Assembly: GCA_025617375.2 (NCBI GenBank)
Contig: JAMYGW020000011.1
Coordinates: forward strand, 1,240,001-1,304,000
DNA from: Acarospora socialis
Taxonomy: Eukaryota > Ascomycota > Lecanoromycetes > Acarosporales > Acarosporaceae
Length of the DNA: 64,000 bases
Reading direction: 5' to 3'
Shown: positions 57,596-64,000 of the stretch, piece after piece
Layout: every line of letters begins with the position of its first letter
Numbering within the stretch: the first letter of the stretch is position 1
Position numbers and translations under genes: made by a program
Notes under the pieces: generated by a model
The model's input: the letters and a program-made list of their open reading frames with translations, nothing else
Told to the model about the DNA's origin: nothing
Databases searched by the model: none

Positions 57596-58750
57596 ACGCT
57601 ACCAATCCTTTGGTGTAGGCCAACCATACCGTTTACGTCTTCGTCTTGTGGTGGGAGTATCAGGGCATTTAGACAGTCTCTTCTTCACTCAACCCACTGC
57701 TTCTAGGCATCCATTGCAGACAGCATAGCACCAGGCGTTTTCTTGACGAGGCATTGTAGACCAAGGCATCGATCTCTCCGATCTTGTACTCAGAGACTAC
57801 ATAGACAACAGTTGCATCTTACATAGACTCAGCTCGATTACTATTCTAGCTATACCTCTGGACTGTACATGAATGCGAATACTTGAAGGACTTCTATGCT
57901 AAACCACTGAAGGCAAACGACCTCCCTGACTGCGAGGTCAGACCCTGAGCGGCTATACAATTTGTAGACCGCGCACAACTGTGGCAATCAACTTCTCCGC
58001 ATCAACTGAATGTGAGTTTAAAGAGAATCTCCCTTATTGATATGGAGGTTCTTATGACAGACTGCCATGAATGATAGCATCCTTATTTAAGGAAGGATGT
58101 GTACTGTTGGGGAGCATTCCATACATGTATCATCTTGATAATGAACCACAACGACAGTCAAATATACAGAGCTACAGCAAGGGACACAGGAGGGACTGTC
58201 ATCTCAGCTGTATTGCAAGGTGAACTTGGCGCTGTTCGATCCATGCCTGGTTTGAGGGGTTTTATGAAAGCATCGACTGTGCCTCTTTTCATATTGCTTG
58301 CTTACCTCTTCCCTTTTTTGTGGCAGACTGGATCTGGCATTGCGTTTATTCCTCCCATTTCTTGAATATCGAAGGTACATCAATTCTCACACAGGATTCA
58401 AGGACTCATATGTTATGCAGCTGTGTAGGATCATATTGTTGTGGGGGCATCTGTGTCTTTGGGCTCCAGAGCAGGAGCAAGCCCCCTTATGAACTGTCTT
58501 GAACCGGACGGATGATGCCAATATATTGAAACGATATGTAGTATCTCAAGTCAAGATCTAGAGATCAATGCACTCATTTACAGTATAAGAGCAAGGAATC
58601 ACCTGAGACTATGCTTTGTGATGCGTTGGAGTGCTTCATTACATTATTTCTTCATTCAGCTACAACCATTACCAACACTATTGCTATCTTACACGAACCC
58701 CTTCCTCCACCTCCACTCCCAAACCTCACCCACCGCCCCTCCTCCCACTC
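57596..58750. other. Convergent intergenic region without a gene
   Basis: The 3' flanks of the DUF3684 gene and the PABA synthase gene. Small ORFs (for example 58099-58365) lack protein-like features. No repeat or RNA gene was seen. Confidence 0.5.
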
Positions 58751-61408
58751 TCACTCCCCCCCATCCGTCCCCTCCTCCTCTCCTCCCTCCACCACAAACG
58801 CCGCCAGCGTGCTCTCCAGCTTGGCGTTCATCTCCTCCCACTCCGCCCGCTCCTCGCTCAGCGCCGTGATGGCGCCCCCCGCACCGATCCGCCACACCTC
58901 GTGTCGGACCTCCTCATCCTTGAGGGGCTCCTCGGAGGGCACGGTGGCGACCTCAAGGTCGTCACGGTAGGCGCAGCGGATCAGCACGGAGAAGTCCCCC
59001 CCGCCCCCGGCGCACATGTAGCCTAGCACGCCGGAGTACGGCCCGCGGGGCTTGTGCCCCTCCAGCTTGTGGAGGATGGCGCAGGAGGAGAGCTTCGGAG
59101 CGCCGGTCATGGAGCCGGGGGGCAGCGCGGCGTGGAGGACGTCGAGGCCGGTATAGCGCTCGGCGGTGGGGGGAGGGGGTGGAGGTGGGGTCGCGGTAGC
59201 GGTCGCTGTGGTCGCGGCTTTTTTCAGTGGCCGAGGCTGAGGGTCTTCGCGGGTGCGCGGTCTGACATTCTGGAGGTGCCCTTCGATGACGGACACGAGC
59301 TGGTAGACGGTTTCGTACTCTTCGACGACTAAGAGCTTCTTGACTTCGACGTTGCCGGCCCCAACGACGCTGTGAAGGTCGTGACGGATGAGGTCGACGA
59401 TCATAAGGTTCTCCGCCTTCTCTTTATCTTGGCTGAGGATCCGCGTGGCTAGTTCTTTGGTCATACCGGGGCATTTCTTGACCGTGCCTTTGATAGGCCG
59501 CATTTGACAGTTTCCCTTTCGGTCCCAGCTCAGAAAGCGTTCAGGACTGGAACTAATGATGGCTGTATTGCTGAGGTGTAGGTACGCCGCAAAAGGAGCG
59601 GGGTTCTTGGTACGTAGAGACTTGTAGAGATCCCAGGCGAAGTCAGCGGGTAGTTTGGGGATCGTTATTTGCGCCCGGTCGGTGAGGCACAACTCGTAGG
59701 AATCCCCGGCGCGGATGTAGTTCAAGCAACGTCGGATCTTCTTTCTATAGTCTCTTTCCTCCGGTCGCTGTATGACTGCAGGCTGCAAGAATCTTTGCAA
59801 ACAGTCCTGATCAAGCTGTTCCTGTAACAATTTACGAACGTCCATTGGTACGGAGTCTGGATTTGCTTCTTTGAGATCCTTCAAAAACTGTGCGTATTCT
59901 TCAGGTCGCTCTCGTTGCAGTTTGCGTACCCGATGTTCTTCCACAAGCTGCCGGATAGTATCTCTCATCTTGTTAAACCATGCCCCGTCTTTAGGTTTGA
60001 GCGACTGTATGTATATGCACTTGTCGACGTGGTCCAATACCAGACTCTGCTTGATGAATGCGAAAGCGGTATCAGGCGACCACTTCAGCCCACGTCCGAC
60101 ACAGTCCTGCGTGCATTGATCTGGCGCCGCACCGGACTCATAAGAGAAGTAGCCCATGAGACCACCCCAAAAGGGTGATTTTGCGCAACCGCCAACGGCT
60201 TTTCGACTCTTCACGTAAACAGCGAGAAGGTCCCAAAAGGTCTGACCATGTCTGAGGTTGATAGATTCCTTCGGCTGAGTGCTATGTGACTTCTCTTGCG
60301 CCAGGGTAATATTGAAGAAGCACTGTCCAGACGTGTACTCTAGAATCTTAGTGCCCGCCTCGACGATGCCAATGATGCTGTAGCGACCTACTTCTGGACG
60401 CGAGACGGCAGACTCGAGAAAGACGAACTCGTACCCCATCGACCTAAGGCTTCCGCAGAGTTCCATGGCAGTCATATCGCCCACGTGTAGCCTTGAGGTA
60501 TGCACCTTGTTGGGTCTTGGCGGTTTTCTTGAAGGTGGTGCGGCCGAGGGATGACGTGGCAGGGAGTTCCAATAAGCTGCTCGCCGAAGTAGACTGAGAT
60601 TACGAGGTAATCCGTGGATCGCTGTACCATCCAGAGTGTTGCTAGCCATCCCTTCGCTGACATTAAACTTATCAACTTCGACGTTATGCTGTAGCGCTAG
60701 CTTCCACCAACTCTTGATGATTCCTGGTGCCAGACGGGAAGTACAGATCGACTCCGGATGAAACTGTATGCCCCAGAATGGTCGCTCCGTGTGCTCGACT
60801 GCCATCAAGACACCGCCATTCGCGTCGTCCTCAACATCCCATGCAAGTGGTCCAAGCTCTGGACAGGTCTCGGTCGGGGTATAGAGAACTGCAGAGTCCC
60901 AGAGTCCTATCGGATGTAGTATGGGTCGCGCTATCTCTAGAGGATGTCCGATCTTCACACGCAGCGAGTGATACTGCGTGGCCTCGAACGAGGCGTGAAA
61001 ATCGAAAATCGAACGAGGGGGGTGATACATCTCCGTGACCATCCCATGCTTAGGATTGGTGAGGCGTTCTAAGGTTGCTCCAAAAGTGACGCAAATGGTC
61101 TGGAACCCGAGACATATACCCAAGACAGGCGTTTCGTCGTGAGGTTCTACGTCCAAAATCCTCTTGAAAAGTTCAATATCTTTAGATGTCGTGGGATCGC
61201 CAGGGCCCGGACCCAAGACCACAGCATCGAAACACGACAGAGTCCTCGGAAGATCTTCTATTGGCGCGTTGGCCGCGATGATGGTGACGCGGACATTGAG
61301 AGTCGTCTCTAGCAAAGCAACAATGTTGTTGGAGAAGGAGTCGAAGGCATCCACGTATAAGATGCTTCCCTGATATTTTGAAAGAACATCATCAGTATCT
61401 GATGTCAT
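58751..61408 (-). CDS. ABZ1: Aminodeoxychorismate synthase (fused PabA-PabB)
   Basis: A single-exon 885-residue bifunctional enzyme for the folate precursor p-aminobenzoate. The N-terminal type 1 glutamine amidotransferase has VVLGPGPGDP, the nucleophile in GICLGFQ (C99) and the His/Glu pair in IQFHPES (H217, E219). The C-terminal chorismate-binding domain shows CLNYIRAGDSYELCLTDRAQI, NTAIISSSPERFLSW, and PIKGTVKK; the Lys of PIKGT is the hallmark of aminodeoxychorismate rather than anthranilate synthases. GSMTGAPKLSSCAILHKLE and GPYSGVLGYM close the active site. An insertion rich in Ala/Thr followed by a Pro run (about residues 740-765) lies between conserved blocks; the frame stays open. 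Fungal enzymes of this kind are fused like this one. Confidence 0.92.
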   Translation of the reverse strand: MTSDTDDVLSKYQGSILYVDAFDSFSNNIVALLETTLNVRVTIIAANAPIEDLPRTLSCFDAVVLGPGPGDPTTSKDIELFKRILDVEPHDETPVLGICLGFQTICVTFGATLERLTNPKHGMVTEMYHPPRSIFDFHASFEATQYHSLRVKIGHPLEIARPILHPIGLWDSAVLYTPTETCPELGPLAWDVEDDANGGVLMAVEHTERPFWGIQFHPESICTSRLAPGIIKSWWKLALQHNVEVDKFNVSEGMASNTLDGTAIHGLPRNLSLLRRAAYWNSLPRHPSAAPPSRKPPRPNKVHTSRLHVGDMTAMELCGSLRSMGYEFVFLESAVSRPEVGRYSIIGIVEAGTKILEYTSGQCFFNITLAQEKSHSTQPKESINLRHGQTFWDLLAVYVKSRKAVGGCAKSPFWGGLMGYFSYESGAAPDQCTQDCVGRGLKWSPDTAFAFIKQSLVLDHVDKCIYIQSLKPKDGAWFNKMRDTIRQLVEEHRVRKLQRERPEEYAQFLKDLKEANPDSVPMDVRKLLQEQLDQDCLQRFLQPAVIQRPEERDYRKKIRRCLNYIRAGDSYELCLTDRAQITIPKLPADFAWDLYKSLRTKNPAPFAAYLHLSNTAIISSSPERFLSWDRKGNCQMRPIKGTVKKCPGMTKELATRILSQDKEKAENLMIVDLIRHDLHSVVGAGNVEVKKLLVVEEYETVYQLVSVIEGHLQNVRPRTREDPQPRPLKKAATTATATATPPPPPPPTAERYTGLDVLHAALPPGSMTGAPKLSSCAILHKLEGHKPRGPYSGVLGYMCAGGGGDFSVLIRCAYRDDLEVATVPSEEPLKDEEVRHEVWRIGAGGAITALSEERAEWEEMNAKLESTLAAFVVEGGEEEGTDGGE

Positions 61409-61536
61409 GTTGAGGACGCTTGGTGCTCAGGTGAATTGAAATGCGCAAAGAGACGAAAACATCTGTAAGGACAGTGAAGCTTAAGTGGGGAGGGAAATGG
61501 AGAAAAGAATCGCAACCGCCCATATTTACAACGCCA

Positions 61537-62111
61537 TCATTTAGGTGAATAACACAGTGAATTGAATCTCTCCGATAAAAGCTGACGGATTTTATCTGAT
61601 AACGGAAGAATCGGTCCGTGCCACTCTAGCTCCCGCTCTAACCGAGAGAGCTAAGGCACTTCGGCTGCCGATTGCTTCCGACGTCATGCCATGCAACGCC
61701 ATGCAGTGCAACACCATAACCGACAGCCTTGAGCGGAGAGAGACTTACCTTGATACCTTCAGCTTTCCTCGGCTGGTATAGATACTGCCACTCTGTCTTT
61801 TGGATATCTCCTTCAAGGACTCTTGGCCATGTCTCATCATACTCGTCTTCAGAACGGGTAATTGTTTTCCAAGAACTGATGGTGTCTGCTTCAGAAGTGG
61901 CGGTGTTGGCTTCGGAGTTGCAGGTACCTTCTTCAGAGTTGGTGATGTCTTCTCCAGAGCTGGTGATGTCTTTGTTGTTGGAGTGATTCATACTGCTATT
62001 GGCACCAGTTAACATGCTGGTTCCTTTGTTGACACGCCTTTTTGGTACCTCATGATTTGATGGTTGTCTTCTTGGATCTTCTGTTATTTGTGGTGAGTTT
62101 TGCATTTGCAC
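61537..62111 (-). CDS. Small two-exon protein with Ser/Glu heptad repeats, unknown
   Basis: Exon 62111-61749 ends at a perfect donor (AAG|GTAAGT). Exon 61650-61537 begins after CCTTAG in the same phase and ends at a stop, giving 158 residues; the intron is 98 nt. The joined sequence DEYDETWPRVLEGDIQKTEWQYLYQPRKAEGIK|LSRLERELEWHGPILPLSDKIRQLL has good amino-acid variety and helix-like spacing across the junction, which argues for a real gene. The first half has four to five imperfect 7-residue repeats (SSGEDIT, NSEEGTC, NSEANTA, TSEADTI), encoded by a 21-bp minisatellite at 61880-61975. I do not recognise a family. It lies 128 bp upstream of the PABA synthase start on the same strand. Confidence 0.5.
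61880..61975. repeat. 21-bp tandem repeat within coding sequence
   Basis: About four and a half units on the plus strand: GTGTCTGCTTCAGAAGTGG, GTGTTGGCTTCGGAGTTGC, GTACCTTCTTCAGAGTTGG, ATGTCTTCTCCAGAGCTGG (first 19 bases of each 21-bp unit). The period is a multiple of three, so copy-number change would keep the frame of the overlapping small gene. Confidence 0.65.
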
Positions 62112-63452
62112 GTTGTGGGACGTTGAAAACGAGTCACACGCGTTGTGCTTAGTGCTGCTAAGTGTTTTAGCCCGATTCCGTGGCCTTCCGTCAGGATTGC
62201 GGTTGTGGTTTACGAGGGCTTCCTGCGCTCTACCACTCGATTTACCACCTTAATTGTGAGGTAGGGTTCCGGCAAGGCTCTTAGAGATGGCTTTGGAGCG
62301 AATCTACTCTCGTGGTATCTGGAATACGGCTAGAACGATACGCCTTTAATTAGGCCTACGGCTACTATGTTACGGGTCTGGGGCGCCTAGCTAATAATTC
62401 TGGGTCGTATATGATTGCCAACTGCCACACATCACTCATATGAGGAGCCTCACGATATTGCTTGTATAGATTTCAAAGACTTCAGTTTTCAGTTGATGTA
62501 CTGTTCTGAAGCCCTCCAATGCTAAAGAGTTCAAAACTCATTGTCAATGCAATTAGTCTCTTTGAATTACTCGAGTGCTCCAGAGGAGGAATCATGACAT
62601 TGACTTACGACCTAGGACTACACTGAGAAAAGAGTCGAGGCATTACCGTTCTTGTATTTGTGTGGATCCGGGTCATGGCGATCTTTCGGCCCTCGTTCCA
62701 CTCAACGTTCTCTGTTCTTCACAATCCACGTATGTTTTGTTGCGGAATATGCATGACATCCGGCTACCTTTACAAACGTTAGCTAACTGGGTACATAGCC
62801 ATATCATGTTTGAGCTTTGACCCGTCTTCTCTCTTCACCGTATATCGGTCCGACGTTCGGGAGAGCCAACTTCTTCGGAGCCTTGGAGGTGCTACACGTC
62901 GACACAAGAAAGAGGATCACCCGCCAAGAATCCATCTTACCAAGTGAATAAGATGTCCAACGTCAGCGCCAACGGGAAGCCATCTTAGAGCCACAAGTCT
63001 TGCCGAAGTCGAATCCCAATGAATGGGAACGGAACCGCTCAGCATCGCCCACGTCAGCATTCATGAATTCACCTCTCCCTTCCCGAGACACGACAAGAGT
63101 CAAGACACGAAACACGTCGACCAGGTCACCGACCCGACAAGATGGCATTCACAGCATTTCATCCTGTGTAACCCTAACGATGCCTATATTACCGCCCCTT
63201 TTCGCGCCTGCTGCCTTCTCCATAATCCCCCTACATCCAAAATTCCATCTACAAGTTCCTCGGCATACAAACCATCAAGAACAACCCTCACAAGCAACAA
63301 AACAACCACCACCTCGACCACTTCTGCCCTCAACCGACCAGCCCACAAACTCATTCACCGCCGCCGTTCATCTTCCTCACCACACCATCCACCCCATCAT
63401 CTAACCCTCCTCCACCACACTCCACCAAACCCGCAACAGACTAACCGGCAAA
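62112..63452. other. Intergenic region without a supported gene
   Basis: About 1.3 kb. Short ORFs at 62575-62820 and 63000-63404 have skewed composition and no splice context. The pyrimidine/CA-rich stretch at 63230-63440 is typical of a strong fungal promoter or leader directly upstream of the small Cys-rich gene. Confidence 0.45.
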
Positions 63453-63683
63453 ATGTGCAAATACACCTACACCCTCTTCACCTGCGGGCACGGCACGCAC
63501 ATCTGGGCCGAGGACATCGAGCTCTGCCCCACACACCGCCTGCTCTCGGCGCATGGCCCCTCGCCCTTTGATGGCCTCGAGTGTCCCTCTTCTGTTGGCA
63601 CGTGCGAGGGCGTGAATGACTGGTTGTGCGATGAGTGTACCGAGGTTTGGGATCTGGAGGTGGGGTGTGAGAGGGACGGGTAG
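63453..63683 (+). CDS. Small Cys/His-rich protein, probable zinc binder, unknown function
   Basis: A 76-residue single-exon ORF preceded by a long CA-rich leader. It contains seven Cys and several His in pairs: C2, the CGHGTH group (residues 11-16), CPTH, ECPSS, TC, LCDEC. The spacing CxxC (CDEC) with the earlier CGH and CPTH suggests one or two structural zinc sites. No signal peptide is visible, so a cytosolic or nuclear location is more likely than secretion. I recall similar short MCKYxYTxFxCGH proteins in other filamentous ascomycetes but know no function. The G/A-rich sequence that follows on the plus strand (63700-63960) is non-coding. Confidence 0.6.
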   Translation: MCKYTYTLFTCGHGTHIWAEDIELCPTHRLLSAHGPSPFDGLECPSSVGTCEGVNDWLCDECTEVWDLEVGCERDG

Positions 63684-64000
63684 GGTTGGTAGGGGAAGGA
63701 GGGGAGGAAAGTGGGGTAGGGGAGGATGGGTTGGGGGGTGAGGGGCGCGGAGGGGCGAGAGGAGAGATGGGGAGGGTGGTAAATTGAATTGATAGAGAGT
63801 GAACGAGATAGAGAGGAATCGAAATGGAGGCGGGTAATGAAAATAGGAACCGAGGTAGACTGGAAAGATTGGAAATGGTCTGAGGGGCGAAATGGGAACA
63901 GGACTAAATTGCAAGAAAGGAAAGAGGAGAATGGAAAGGGCAATTTGACTGAATCGGAAGAAACAGAAACGGGGTAGCATAGCAACTGCGCAGCTAGATA

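Noticed and set aside
63441-63985. Overlapping minus-strand ORFs of about 175 codons at the window end
   Set aside because: Leu/Pro/Ser/Phe-biased translations of the complement of a purine-rich 3' flank and of the small Cys-rich gene.

Overview
The window is nuclear DNA of a filamentous ascomycete (Pezizomycotina). Short spliceosomal introns (about 46-180 nt, GT..AG) interrupt most genes, the proteins read as orthologues of widely conserved ascomycete single-copy genes, and fungus-specific families (DUF3684, DUF6594, STAND/NLR-like) are present. The class is not certain; Dothideomycetes or a relative would fit. No mitochondrial or bacterial signature and no intact transposon was seen. Gene structures below were built by hand from splice consensus and reading phase. 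Where total exon length divides by three, that is said or implied by the residue count.

Layout. 1-7 kb: COG1 (cut by the window edge), GPI13 and a one-TM protein, all on the minus strand. 7-10.8 kb: a gene-poor stretch full of short ACCTTAGGT-like motifs. 10.8-22 kb: a Puf3-type RNA-binding protein (+) and the giant HEAT-repeat protein LAA1/HEATR5 (-), separated by a hairpin repeat. 22-34.8 kb: an accessory zone. It holds a Hub1-like ubiquitin fold with an unusual tail, a 230-bp inverted-repeat element, a double retropepsin-like protein, a DUF6594 membrane protein, a decayed beta-lactamase-family gene, and a seven-exon NLR-like gene (alpha/beta hydrolase, NB-ARC, TPR). A degenerate copy of the 5' end of the next housekeeping gene (TACO1) lies 6.8 kb upstream of the real one, so the beta-lactamase and NLR genes sit between two copies of the same 105-bp sequence. 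34.8-61.4 kb: dense conserved genes, namely TACO1/DPC29, PET100, peroxisomal ECI1, CWC21, CDC123, ECM16/DHR1, proteasome chaperone PAC3, an F-box-like protein, TRS120, a DUF3684 HSP90-like protein and the fused p-aminobenzoate synthase. A tandem repeat with a period of about 176 bp separates the F-box-like gene from TRS120. 61.4-64 kb: a small two-exon gene carrying a 21-bp repeat, and a Cys-rich small protein.

Functional themes. COG1, LAA1 and TRS120 all serve Golgi/endosomal traffic, and GPI13 acts in the ER on cargo for that route. TACO1 and PET100 are adjacent, tail to tail, and both serve cytochrome oxidase biogenesis; Puf3 elsewhere in the window belongs to the family that controls mRNAs for mitochondrial biogenesis. 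CDC123 (eIF2 assembly), DHR1 (40S maturation), CWC21 (splicing) and PAC3 (proteasome assembly) are core machinery. The most unusual items are the flanking duplication around the NLR-like island, the Hub1-like protein ending in Gly-Gly-Asp, the 176-bp array and the inverted-repeat element.
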